Assembly (NCBI GenBank): GCA_021785115.1 | Contig: JAJYGO010000375.1 | Location: forward strand, 1-20,946 | Direction of reading: 5' to 3' | Length of the DNA: 20,946 nt | Origin: Chloroflexota bacterium | GTDB lineage: Bacteria > Chloroflexota > Limnocylindria > Limnocylindrales > CSP1-4 | Shown here: positions 1-7,381 of the stretch, one piece after another | Layout: every line of letters begins with the position of its first letter | Position numbering within the stretch: the first letter of the stretch is position 1 | The notes under the pieces: generated by a model | Told to the model about the DNA's origin: nothing | Databases searched by the model: none | What the model saw: only the letters and a program-made list of their open reading frames with translations | Program-made: the position numbers and the translations under genes

Positions 1-2
1 TC

Positions 3-416
3 GACGAGACCAACCGCCTCGTCGAGATCCTCGAGGCGCAGGGGTTCGAGACCGTCAGCGTGTGCTGCAAGGCGGGCAGCACCGACAAGGGCGCGCTCGG
101 GATCGCCGACGGCAACAAGATCCGGCCCGGACAGTTCGAGGCCGCGTGCAACCCCATCGCACAGGCGCGCATCTGCAACGAGGCCGGGACCCAGTTCAAC
201 GTCATCATGGGCCTGTGCGTCGGCCACGACTCCCTGTTCAACAAGCACTCCGCCGCTCCGGTGAGCACGCTCGTGGCGAAGGATCGCGTGACGGGGCACA
301 ACCCGGCGGCGGTCCTCTACGGCCGCCACTATTACCGCCGCCTGCGCTCGCCCCTCTCCCTGCCGGAGCCGGACGCGCGGGCGGAGAGCCAGGACCGCGG
401 CGGCGATCCACGCTGA
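3..416 (+). CDS. DUF1847 family cysteine-rich, putative metal-binding protein (5' truncated)
   Basis: The reading frame is open from the window edge to TGA at 414-416 (137 residues seen), so the N-terminus lies outside. It matches the DUF1847 family: a VCCKAG segment, then AACNP, ARICNE, and the family hallmark around MGLCVGHDSLFNKHS followed by a conserved VAKDRVTGHNPAAVLY tail. The repeated cysteines (VCC, AAC, RIC, GLC) suggest metal or Fe-S binding; the family has no established biochemical role that I can name. The last 25 or so residues (LPEPDARAESQDRGGDPR) are an unconserved charged extension. The GntR regulator begins 14 bp downstream on the same strand, so the two are probably co-transcribed. 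Family assignment is confident; function is unknown. Confidence 0.8.
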   Translation, partial: DETNRLVEILEAQGFETVSVCCKAGSTDKGALGIADGNKIRPGQFEAACNPIAQARICNEAGTQFNVIMGLCVGHDSLFNKHSAAPVSTLVAKDRVTGHNPAAVLYGRHYYRRLRSPLSLPEPDARAESQDRGGDPR

Positions 417-430
417 ACGAGGAGCGAGCC

Positions 431-1231
431 GTGCCACTGAGAGTCTTCGAGGAGAAGCGCCCGCTCTACCAGACGGTCGCCGAGCAGCTGACCGCGGCCA
501 TCGAGGGGGGGCGCCACCCGGTGGGGAGCATGCTGCCCACCGAGACGGAGCTGTGCGCGCAGTTCGGCGTGAGCCGGCAGACCGTGCGCGAGGCCACGCG
601 CCTCCTGCTCCAGCTCGGGCTCGTGTCACGGCACCAGGGCGTCGGGACCCGCGTGGAACGCGCCACGGTCGCCGAGCACTACGTCCAGCGGCTCACCAGC
701 CCCGCCGACATCATCCAGTACGTGAACGAGACGCGGCGAAAGAACCTGCACATCACGGACGTCCGCGCCGGCCACGTCGAGGTCTCGCTGCCGGGCGACC
801 CGGGCGCGCGCTGGCGCATGATCGAGGCGCTGCGCTTCGTGGCGGACGAGGAGCACCCGATCGCCTGGACCCGGATCTACGTGAAGCCCGACTACGCCGC
901 CGTCACGGACGAGAGGGATCGCGACCAGGTGCCGACCTACGCGCTGATCGAGCGCCGGTTCGGGGTCAGGACGCTGACGGTCCGGCAGGAGATCAGCGCG
1001 GTCGCGATCGCGCCCGCCGTCGCCGCGCACCTCCGCGTGCCGGCGAACAGCCCGGGGCTCGCGATGCTCCGCACCTACCTCTCGACCGCCAACGAGATCT
1101 TCGAGGTGGCCCTGAGCATCCACCCCTCCCACCGGTACAAGTACACGATGCAGCTCGACCGGACGTACTCGACCGGCCCCCTCGGCCTCGCATCGGAGAC
1201 CTCCGGCTCCTCGAGCGGTTCCGAGGGGTAG
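431..1231 (+). CDS. GntR family transcriptional regulator, HutC subfamily (UTRA domain)
   Basis: A 266-residue protein with an N-terminal winged helix-turn-helix (about residues 10-75). It carries the typical GntR sequence PLYQTVAEQLTAAI, PTETELCAQFGVSRQTVREA and a wing ending GVGTRV. A C-terminal UTRA ligand-binding domain follows (about 95-240), with the usual strand EALRFVADEEHPIAWTRIYV. HutC-type regulators are dimeric repressors released by small carboxylic acids, sugars or histidine-pathway metabolites. The GTG at 431 was chosen because GAGGAG lies just upstream at good spacing and the HTH starts about ten residues in; the frame stays open far upstream but in sequence belonging to the DUF1847 gene. 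The tail (SETSGSSSGSEG) is low-complexity. The effector is not deducible; the next genes are convergent, so its target may be its own transcript or genes to the left. Confidence 0.88.
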   Translation: MPLRVFEEKRPLYQTVAEQLTAAIEGGRHPVGSMLPTETELCAQFGVSRQTVREATRLLLQLGLVSRHQGVGTRVERATVAEHYVQRLTSPADIIQYVNETRRKNLHITDVRAGHVEVSLPGDPGARWRMIEALRFVADEEHPIAWTRIYVKPDYAAVTDERDRDQVPTYALIERRFGVRTLTVRQEISAVAIAPAVAAHLRVPANSPGLAMLRTYLSTANEIFEVALSIHPSHRYKYTMQLDRTYSTGPLGLASETSGSSSGSEG

Positions 1232-1326
1232 CGCTGACCGGGGCGGCCCGCGCGGCACCCCGGAGCATGGCGTTCCGGGTCGCCTCGTCCCTCGAGCACG
1301 CAACGTCTGCCCGGGGTCTCGGACGA

Positions 1327-1347
1327 GCGCTCTGCCATTGCGAGCGC
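1327..1347. terminator. Possible bidirectional terminator hairpin between convergent genes
   Basis: GCGCTC and GAGCGC form a perfect 6-bp stem around a 9-nt loop in the 124-bp gap between the tail-to-tail GntR and MaoC genes. There is no T-run on either side, so it is not a classic intrinsic terminator. In GC-rich genomes such stems often sit at convergent gene ends. Confidence 0.3.
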
Positions 1348-1355
1348 ACCTTCGA

Positions 1356-1823
1356 TCAACGCTCGGGCCGGCGCCGGAGCAGGTGCAGGATGACGAAGCC
1401 GAGGACTGGCTCACCACGCTGGTTCACCGCCGTGTAGCGCAGCCGGGCGATCCCCCGGTCCGGCTTGGAGGTGGAGGGTCGGACCTCCAGTACCTCGACC
1501 TCCGAGTGGAGCGTGTCGCCGGGCCGGACCGGCGCGAGCCACCGCAACTCATCGATGCCTGGAGAGCCCATGGATGCGGCGCGGAGCAGGCCCGTGTCGA
1601 CGAAGAGGCGGAAGCAGAGCGCGACGGTCTGGAAACCACTGGCGATGATCCCGCCATAAGGCGAGTTGGCGGCGGCGGCCCTGTCGACGTGAAACGGTTG
1701 CGGATCGTAGCGACGCCCGAACTCGACGATCTCGGCTTCCGTGAGCGTCACGCCGCGGGTCGTGAACCGATCGCCCGGCACGAAGTCGTCGAGGAATCGG
1801 GGTTCGGCCGCCCGCACAGTCAC
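1356..1823 (-). CDS. MaoC-like single-hotdog hydratase/dehydratase
   Basis: A 155-residue protein of normal length for a single-domain MaoC (R-hydratase) protein. Residues 39-47 (YDPQPFHVD) hold the expected hydratase Asp40 and His45, followed by the SPYGGIIASGFQTVAL helix typical of MaoC hotdogs. Such enzymes reversibly hydrate enoyl-CoA esters, including mesaconyl- or crotonyl-type thioesters. It is the last gene of the leftward liv operon, 49 bp after the dehydrogenase gene. The start is unusual: GTG at 1823 has only GGAG 8 nt upstream, whereas a perfect AGGAGG (1845-1850) serves an ATG at 1837 that opens a five-codon frame ending in TGA overlapping this GTG. The substrate is probably the CoA ester of whatever the transporter imports (inference). 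Confidence 0.85.
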   Translation of the reverse strand: MTVRAAEPRFLDDFVPGDRFTTRGVTLTEAEIVEFGRRYDPQPFHVDRAAAANSPYGGIIASGFQTVALCFRLFVDTGLLRAASMGSPGIDELRWLAPVRPGDTLHSEVEVLEVRPSTSKPDRGIARLRYTAVNQRGEPVLGFVILHLLRRRPER

Positions 1824-1837
1824 GATACGTGCTCCAT
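1820..1837 (-). other. Five-codon minicistron or N-terminal frameshift ahead of the MaoC gene
   Basis: On the minus strand, AGGAGG at 1850-1845 sits 7 nt before an ATG at 1837, which reads M-E-H-V-S and then TGA at 1822-1820. The TGA overlaps the MaoC GTG start (GTGA overlap). This is either a translational-coupling leader or the relic of a one-base indel that separated the original ATG start from the MaoC frame. The ribosome-binding site is clear; the interpretation is open. Confidence 0.4.
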
Positions 1838-1872
1838 GGCTCAGCCTCCTCTCCGATGAGGACGGAGAGGCT

Positions 1873-2709
1873 TCACGACCGCGGCCTGTCCCTGGCGTCC
1901 ATCAGCGCGCCGAAGCACGCGTCGGTCAGGGCCAGCGGCGACCCGGCCGTGTTGCATTCGTTCACGATCGCCTTCAGGTCCTTCGCGACGATGTCGAGCG
2001 TGGCGCCGGGTCGGTACTCCGCCCACCAGCGACGCACGTCCTCCCAGTGCTGGACCACCCAGCTGTTCCCGGTACTGACCCTGAGCAGATCGAGCAGACG
2101 ATCCTCCGACAAGCCGTGCCTGGCGCCGTAACGCATCCCTTCCGCGCAGCCGACCATGGCCGCCGCCAACATGAGATTGTTCGCGAGCTTCGCTGCCTGT
2201 CCTGCTCCGGGCTCGTCTCCCAGGTGGAACACGTTCTTCCCCATCGCCTTGAAGTACGGCAGGCAGGCCTCGTGGTGTTCACGGGGGCCTGCCACCATGA
2301 TGGTGAGGGTACCGGCCTCCGCACCGACACGCGCGCCGCTCACCGGCGCATCCAGCACGGGGAATCCCGCCCGCTGCGCACGCTCGCCGACGGCTCGCAT
2401 CGCGGCGGGGGAGAGGGTACTCATCACGACCACCACGAGGCCGGACCGCCCCGACGAGGCGAGCCCCTCATCGCCGAAGAGGACGGCTTCGGTCTGTGGC
2501 AAATCGCGCACGATACAGAGGACGGCACGCGTCGCGTGCTGGGCGACCTCGGCCACGGTTCGTACGACCTGGGCACCAGCGGCGCGGGCGCGCTCTCGCG
2601 CCGCCTCGCTCACGTCGATGCCGACGACGGCGAAGCCCCCCTTGAGGAGGTTCCTCGCCATCGGGAGGCCCATCTCGCCGAGGCCAATCATCCCCACCGC
2701 GTCCGCCAT
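1873..2709 (-). CDS. NAD(P)-dependent beta-hydroxyacid dehydrogenase (3-hydroxyisobutyrate dehydrogenase family)
   Basis: A 278-residue protein. The N-terminal Rossmann motif GMIGLGEMGLPMARNL (residues 6-21) and the family's substrate signature DAPVSGARVGAEAGTL (120-134) are clear. GAGQAAKLANNLM (168-180) includes the catalytic lysine, Lys174. Relatives oxidise 3-hydroxyisobutyrate or reduce tartronate semialdehyde and similar beta-hydroxy acids; substrate specificity cannot be read here. ATG at 2709 is preferred over ATG 2724 because GGGAG lies 8 nt upstream of it and the Rossmann strand starts at once. It follows livM by 31 bp and precedes the MaoC gene, so it is a catabolic member of the liv operon. 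Confidence 0.9.
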   Translation of the reverse strand: MADAVGMIGLGEMGLPMARNLLKGGFAVVGIDVSEAARERARAAGAQVVRTVAEVAQHATRAVLCIVRDLPQTEAVLFGDEGLASSGRSGLVVVVMSTLSPAAMRAVGERAQRAGFPVLDAPVSGARVGAEAGTLTIMVAGPREHHEACLPYFKAMGKNVFHLGDEPGAGQAAKLANNLMLAAAMVGCAEGMRYGARHGLSEDRLLDLLRVSTGNSWVVQHWEDVRRWWAEYRPGATLDIVAKDLKAIVNECNTAGSPLALTDACFGALMDARDRPRS

Positions 2710-2740
2710 CTCCTCATCTCCCATCCGCGGCGTGCGCCGC

Positions 2741-3736
2741 TCACTTTTCGCTCTCCGCCGCCGCTCCGTTCGCGGCAGCCATTGCGAGCTCACGCACGGC
2801 TCGAGTCGGCAACAGGCCAACGAGCCCGCGGGGAAGGAACAGCACGGCGAGCAGGAGAATGATCCCGTATCCGAGAGTCTCGTACTGGCCGAACTCGCGC
2901 AAGAACTCCGCCGCGATCCCCACCGCGACGACGCCGACGACTGGACCCCAGAAGGACTGCGTCCCGCCGACGACGGCGTAGAGGACGAGGAGGAACATGA
3001 AGGAGAGGTTGAAGTCGTGAGGAGTGATGAGCCCGACGAGTGGCGCGAATAGCGCCCCCGCAACGCCGGCGAAGAAGCTCGCGATCACGACGTTGATCAT
3101 CTTGTAGCGAAAAAGGTTCACCCCGACGGTCTCGACGAGCCGGTCGGCAAAACTCATCGCCTTCCAGTACTGACCGTAACGCGAGTTCTCCAGCCGGTAG
3201 AACACGAACGCCGAGAGCGCCAAGACGGCGAGCGTCAGGTAGTACCAGGAGAGCTGCGATGTGAAGACGAAGCTGCCCCCGAGTGCCGCGATCCGCGGCT
3301 TCGCGATGGGCGCGAATCCGGGTACGCCACCGAACGTCTCGATCAAGAAATTGGAGAAGAACGTCTCTACCACCGCGGCGATGCACACGGTCCCGATGAA
3401 GAAATAGGCCCCCTTGAGGCGGAGCAGAGGAAAGCTGAACAGGTAGGCGATCCCTGCGCAGAGCCCCCCGGCCATTGGCAGGGCCAACCAGAACGGCCAC
3501 GCGTGTGTCGTCGTGAGGAGGGCCGTCGCGTAGGCGCCGATGGCCATGAATGCGACGAGGGACAGATTGAGCAGCCCCGTGAGCAGCGTCTGGCGCAACG
3601 CGAGGCACAGGATCGCCTTCACGAAGATGAGCGCGAACACCAGCCGTGCGTAGACTGGGATGGCGAAAGGCAGGATGACGGTCACCACCGCCACCCCCAG
3701 TGCGTAGAGCCGCGCCCTCGACGCGAGCTCACGCAT
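2741..3736 (-). CDS. livM: Branched-chain amino-acid-type ABC transporter permease LivM
   Basis: A 331-residue inner-membrane permease with about nine to ten hydrophobic segments. It shows the LivM-type sequence around residues 45-70 (LALRQTLLTGLLNLSLVAFMAIGAYATALL) and the late EAA-like region VGGTQSFWGPVVG. It pairs with LivH to form the membrane channel of a HAAT-family importer. Its ATG overlaps the last 8 bp of livH, a sign of translational coupling. Family members carry branched-chain amino acids, but many in aromatic- or organic-acid-degrading bacteria carry other carboxylates. The catabolic genes beside it favour the latter (inference). Confidence 0.92.
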   Translation of the reverse strand: MRELASRARLYALGVAVVTVILPFAIPVYARLVFALIFVKAILCLALRQTLLTGLLNLSLVAFMAIGAYATALLTTTHAWPFWLALPMAGGLCAGIAYLFSFPLLRLKGAYFFIGTVCIAAVVETFFSNFLIETFGGVPGFAPIAKPRIAALGGSFVFTSQLSWYYLTLAVLALSAFVFYRLENSRYGQYWKAMSFADRLVETVGVNLFRYKMINVVIASFFAGVAGALFAPLVGLITPHDFNLSFMFLLVLYAVVGGTQSFWGPVVGVVAVGIAAEFLREFGQYETLGYGIILLLAVLFLPRGLVGLLPTRAVRELAMAAANGAAAESEK

Positions 3737-4589
3737 GCCCGAGCAATCCCCGTGGCCTGAAGATGAGGAGGAGGAACACCAGTGAATAGGTCGCCACGGT
3801 CACCATGGGAACCGTCAGGTACACGCTCGCGAAGTTGTCGACGAGCGCAAGCACCAGGGCGCCGAGGACGCAGCCCGGGATGCTCCCCAGCCCCCCCAGG
3901 ATGATGATGAGGAATGACTTGAGGATGACCGACGCCCCCATCGTCGAACTCACGTAGAACATCGAACCCATCAGGACACCCGCCGTCGCCGCCAGTCCAC
4001 AGCCGATCCCGAAGGCAAGCGCGCTGATCGAGTCGATGTTCACGCCTTGTAGCACCGCCGCTTCGCGGTCCTGGGCGATGGCCCGCATGGCCCTCCCGAA
4101 TCGGGTCCATCGAATCACGATGTAGAGCGCCGAGATGAGCCCCGCTCCAATCAGGGTGATGACGACGCGCTCGGCCGGGAAGGAGAGACGTCCCAGCGTC
4201 ACCGTTCCGGGGAACGCGACCGGCATCGGCTTGTCCCAGTTGCCGAACGCGAACCGGATCGTCTCGCGGAATGTCCAGACGAGCCCCAGGGAGGCGATGA
4301 ACGCAGGGAGGATCTGACCCCTGTACCGCTTGAAGATGAGCTTCTCGACGACGACGGCGAAGGCCCCTACCAGAGCGAACGCCAGGATCAGGACGACGAA
4401 GTAGTTGAGGTGGTAGCGCGAGGAGAAGACGTACGAGACGAACCCTCCGAGCATGTAGAACTCACCGTGCGCGAAGTTCACGATGTCGAGGATGCTGTAG
4501 ACGAGGGTCAGGCCCGTGGCGACGAGGACGTAGAACATCCCGAGCATCAACGTGTCGGCCAGCGTCTCTAGCAACATGTCGGTGCCCAT
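3729..4589 (-). CDS. livH: Branched-chain amino-acid-type ABC transporter permease LivH
   Basis: A 286-residue polytopic permease. It begins MGTDMLLETLADTLMLGMFYVLVATGLTLVYSILDIVNFAHGEFYMLGG, the canonical LivH N-terminus with the NFAHGEFYMLG signature. It ends with the GGLGSIPGCVLGALVLALVDNF loop that contacts the ATPases. ATG at 4589 is chosen because GGGAG lies about 6 nt upstream; the frame extends to 4643, but that stretch is a 9-bp stem-loop region. It overlaps livM by 8 bp. Confidence 0.92.
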   Translation of the reverse strand: MGTDMLLETLADTLMLGMFYVLVATGLTLVYSILDIVNFAHGEFYMLGGFVSYVFSSRYHLNYFVVLILAFALVGAFAVVVEKLIFKRYRGQILPAFIASLGLVWTFRETIRFAFGNWDKPMPVAFPGTVTLGRLSFPAERVVITLIGAGLISALYIVIRWTRFGRAMRAIAQDREAAVLQGVNIDSISALAFGIGCGLAATAGVLMGSMFYVSSTMGASVILKSFLIIILGGLGSIPGCVLGALVLALVDNFASVYLTVPMVTVATYSLVFLLLIFRPRGLLGHA

Positions 4590-4615
4590 GAACGCTCCCA
4601 GCGCGTTTCCGTGAT

Positions 4616-4644
4616 GGTGGCCGGCCGGTACCGCACCGGCCACC
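4616..4644 (-). promoter_or_regulatory. Intercistronic stem-loop between the binding-protein gene and livH
   Basis: GGTGGCCGG and CCGGCCACC form a perfect 9-bp GC-rich stem around an 11-nt loop, beginning 12 nt after the binding-protein stop codon and ending before the livH ribosome-binding site. No U-run follows. By analogy with malE-malF and other ABC operons, such a stem protects the upstream mRNA from 3' exonucleases or partly attenuates transcription, giving excess binding protein over permease. The stem is seen directly; the role is inferred. Confidence 0.6.
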
Positions 4645-4656
4645 CGCCGTTCGGCC

Positions 4657-5871
4657 CTACTTGAACTGCCAGTTGCCGACTACCTTCTGGAGGTCCGGGT
4701 GGAGGCCGTACGTCACGTTTTCCAATTCGCCGCTGTGAATTCGGCTCAGCACGAGCGGATGGATCATGTTGCGCGGGAGACCGTACACCGAGGCGTTGCC
4801 GAAGATCAGAGGCCCAAACACCGTGTCGTACGGCTGGTTCTTCACGATCGCGTCCGCCACCAGTTTCGGATCGACGCTCCCGATCTTCTCCATGTTGGCG
4901 AAGACGATCTTGGCCCCGACGTACGACGCGATCCCGAAGTAGTCCCAGTCCTCGCCATACTTCGATTTGTAGGCATTGACGACCTCGTGGAGCGCTTTGA
5001 GCGTGTACCTGGGCGAGGTGTAGTTCCAGTTGACCGCCAGGTACAGGCCTTCTGCCGCCTCTTTCCCCGAGACCTTCACCGCCGTCGAGGCCATGCTGCA
5101 GGCCGCCCACGCCTTCGGCCCGCGGTAGCCAAGCTCGTGGAGTTGCTTCAGGATCACGCCCCCGGTCGACATCGGCGAGGTGGCGAGATCGATGAGGTCC
5201 GGCTTCTTCGCGAGGATCCGCGTCAGCGTGGCGCGGAAGTCCTGCTGCTCGCGCTCGTAGTACTCCTCGGCCACCGCCTCGATGCCGAGTTTCTTGGCGG
5301 CGCGGATGTCGCCTTTCGCGCCGTCCCACCCGCTCGTGTCGTTCGGCGAGAGCGTCGCGATTTTCTTGATCTCGGGATGGGCGTTCCTGATTCCCGCGAT
5401 GTAGGCGTCCGATACCTCGTACGGCGAGTGCCCGAAGCGAAAATTGAGCGGAACCTGTGGCCCGAGCAGTTCCTTGCCCCAGCACGAGAACGCGAAGAAC
5501 ACCTCGTTCGGGGCGGTGACGGTCTGGATCGCGCGTCCGGTCGCGCCCACCGCCGCGATCATGATGTACTTGACCTTCTCCGACAGGACGAGCTTGTTCG
5601 CCACGGAAGCCGCCTCATTGGGCAGCGCCTTGTTGTCGTACGCAGAGATGGCGACTTGGTAGCGCTTCCCTCCGACCTTCAGGCCGCCACGCGCATTCAC
5701 CTCGTCGACCGCCATCTGGACACCGCGGAGCTGCCCGATGCCCCACGACGCCGCCGGGCCGGAGAGCGGCGCGTCACCGCCCAGGGTGAGGGTCTCGGCG
5801 GCCGCCATATGCGCGAACGCGCACGCGGCGAGCACCAGCATCCATCGCACCAGCTTCCCGTCTCGTGTCAT
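4657..5871 (-). CDS. Periplasmic substrate-binding protein of the Liv-type ABC transporter (Peripla_BP_6)
   Basis: A 404-residue precursor. Residues 1-25 (basic MTRDGKLVR, then a hydrophobic core ending HMAAA-E) form a Sec signal peptide. The mature start TLTLGGDAPLSGPAASWGIGQLRGVQMAVDEVNARGGLKVGGK is the standard type I periplasmic binding fold of Liv/aliphatic amide receptors. The mature protein captures the substrate outside the membrane and delivers it to LivHM. ATG at 5871 is preferred over ATG 5877, because GGAG sits 6 nt before the former and touches the latter. It lies 24 bp after livF and is followed by a strong stem-loop. Similarity to livJ/livK is at family level only, so no symbol is given; the ligand is unknown. 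Confidence 0.92.
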   Translation of the reverse strand: MTRDGKLVRWMLVLAACAFAHMAAAETLTLGGDAPLSGPAASWGIGQLRGVQMAVDEVNARGGLKVGGKRYQVAISAYDNKALPNEAASVANKLVLSEKVKYIMIAAVGATGRAIQTVTAPNEVFFAFSCWGKELLGPQVPLNFRFGHSPYEVSDAYIAGIRNAHPEIKKIATLSPNDTSGWDGAKGDIRAAKKLGIEAVAEEYYEREQQDFRATLTRILAKKPDLIDLATSPMSTGGVILKQLHELGYRGPKAWAACSMASTAVKVSGKEAAEGLYLAVNWNYTSPRYTLKALHEVVNAYKSKYGEDWDYFGIASYVGAKIVFANMEKIGSVDPKLVADAIVKNQPYDTVFGPLIFGNASVYGLPRNMIHPLVLSRIHSGELENVTYGLHPDLQKVVGNWQFK

Positions 5872-5895
5872 GGCCATCTCCAGTTCCGGACATCC

Positions 5896-6618
5896 TCACG
5901 CCAGGCCGATGTAGGCCTCTCGCACGTGGTGGTCGTTGATCAACTCCGCCGAGCTTCCTTTCAGCACGATTCTTCCGGTCTCGAGGACGAACGCCTGGTG
6001 AGACGTCTTCAGGGCGACCTGCGAGTTCTGCTCGACCAGGATCACGCTCACGCTGCGCTGGTTGATGCCGCGCGTGATTCGCGTGATCTCTTTCACCATG
6101 AGTGGCGAGAGCCCTATCGTCGGCTCGTCGAGCAGGAGCAGGCGAGGGCGAGTCATGAGCGCGCGCGCGATCGCGACCATCTGCTGCTGCCCTCCGCTGA
6201 GCCGACCGGCGAGGTGGTTCCGGCGCTCGCGGAGAAATGGGAAGTGCTCGAACGTCTCCTCGAGGCCTTGCTCGATCCCCGCACGATCACGGCGCTGGTA
6301 GGCGCCCATCCGAAGATTGTCGAGCACCGTCATCTCGGGGAAGAGCCGCCGCCCCGAAGGGACCTGGGCGATGCCCCGGCGCACGATCTCGTGTGTGGCC
6401 GCACCATCGATCCGCTCGCCGTCGAACCAAATCTCGCCCCGGCTAGGCCGCTCCAGGCCAGAAATGGCGCGCAGGATCGTGGTCTTGCCGGCACCGTTGC
6501 TCCCAATGATGCAGACGATCGACCCCTCATCGACTGCGAGCGAGACGCCGCGCACCGCCTCGACCTTGCCGTAGTGCACCGACAGGTCCCGGATCTCGAG
6601 AAGGGGTCTAGGCTGCAT
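5896..6618 (-). CDS. livF: ABC transporter ATP-binding protein LivF
   Basis: A 240-residue ATPase with Walker A GSNGAGKT (39-46), signature LSGGQQQ (140-146) and Walker B LLLLDEPT (160-167). It has the LivF-typical VEQN in place of an H-loop histidine, and the ending AYIGLA. It works as a heterodimer with LivG to power import through LivHM. ATG at 6618 lies inside the end of livG (11-bp overlap), with GGAGG a few bases upstream, so translation is probably coupled. Confidence 0.94.
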   Translation of the reverse strand: MQPRPLLEIRDLSVHYGKVEAVRGVSLAVDEGSIVCIIGSNGAGKTTILRAISGLERPSRGEIWFDGERIDGAATHEIVRRGIAQVPSGRRLFPEMTVLDNLRMGAYQRRDRAGIEQGLEETFEHFPFLRERRNHLAGRLSGGQQQMVAIARALMTRPRLLLLDEPTIGLSPLMVKEITRITRGINQRSVSVILVEQNSQVALKTSHQAFVLETGRIVLKGSSAELINDHHVREAYIGLA

Positions 6619-7378
6619 CGTCCTCCCTCCCGATGTAGGCCTCGACGACGAGCGGATTCGCCACCACCTCGGCAGGGGTGCCTTCCGCGATCTTCTCGCC
6701 GAAGCTGAGCACCGTGATGCGATCGGAGAGTCGCATCACGGCCTTGATATCGTGCTCCACGATGATGACGGTGACGCCCATCTCGTCGCGGATCCGCCGG
6801 ATGACGCCCGTCATGACTTCCCGCTCACGGGAGTTCATCCCGGTCATCGGCTCGTCGAGGAGGAGGAGTCGGGGGCGCGCGGCGAGCGCGATGGCGATCG
6901 CGAGCGCCCGCTGGTGCCCGTGGGGCAGGCTCCGCGCCAACTCTTCCATGCGGTCGCCCAGCCCCGTCTTCTCGAGCAGTTCCTCGGCCATCGCGGCGAA
7001 CCGTCGCTCCTCCTCGCGCTGCGCGGCCGTCCGGAACAACGTGCGGATGAACCCTGCACGGGACTGTAGATGAAATCCGAGGCCGACGTTGTCGCGCGCC
7101 GTCATCCCATCGAAGAGGGTCGTGGCCTGGAACGTTCGGATCAGCCCGAGGGCGGCGATCCGGTGCGGCGGCAGGCGGGTGATGTCCTGGCCCGCGTAGC
7201 GAACGGTGCCGGACGACGCCCGGTAGTAACCGCTGATGACGTTGAACAGCGTGGACTTCCCGGCACCGTTCGGACCGATCAGGCCCCGGATCTCACCTTC
7301 GTCGATGGACAGGTTCACATCGACGAGCGTGGCTAGCCCACCGAACATCTTCGAGAGCTGGTCCAGCTCGAGCAGCAC
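6608..7378 (-). CDS. livG: ABC transporter ATP-binding protein LivG
   Basis: A 256-residue ATPase with Walker A GPNGAGKS (35-42), Walker B LLLLDEPMTG (171-180) and switch IVEHD (206-210). The ABC signature is the divergent LPHGHQRAL (151-159) seen in LivG proteins, which usually read LPYGxQR. The RTFQ Q-loop and C-terminal AYIG are also LivG features. The GTG start at 7378 has GGAG 6 nt upstream; that GGAG lies in the last codons of the PrpD-like gene, whose stop is 3 bp away. It pairs with LivF. Confidence 0.94.
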   Translation of the reverse strand: MLLELDQLSKMFGGLATLVDVNLSIDEGEIRGLIGPNGAGKSTLFNVISGYYRASSGTVRYAGQDITRLPPHRIAALGLIRTFQATTLFDGMTARDNVGLGFHLQSRAGFIRTLFRTAAQREEERRFAAMAEELLEKTGLGDRMEELARSLPHGHQRALAIAIALAARPRLLLLDEPMTGMNSREREVMTGVIRRIRDEMGVTVIIVEHDIKAVMRLSDRITVLSFGEKIAEGTPAEVVANPLVVEAYIGREDDAA

Positions 7379-7381
7379 GCA

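Noticed and set aside
62..430. Upstream extension of the GntR reading frame
   Set aside because: It overlaps the real DUF1847 frame and gives Arg-rich nonsense; a ribosome site marks GTG 431.
4590..4643. 18-residue N-terminal extension of LivH
   Set aside because: It is encoded by the stem-loop region, and a better ribosome site supports ATG 4589.
4699..6708. A 669-codon open frame on the plus strand, opposite the binding protein and ATPase genes
   Set aside because: It is antisense to clearly homologous genes, is rich in Arg/His/Asp as mirror frames of GC-rich genes are, and shows no domain.
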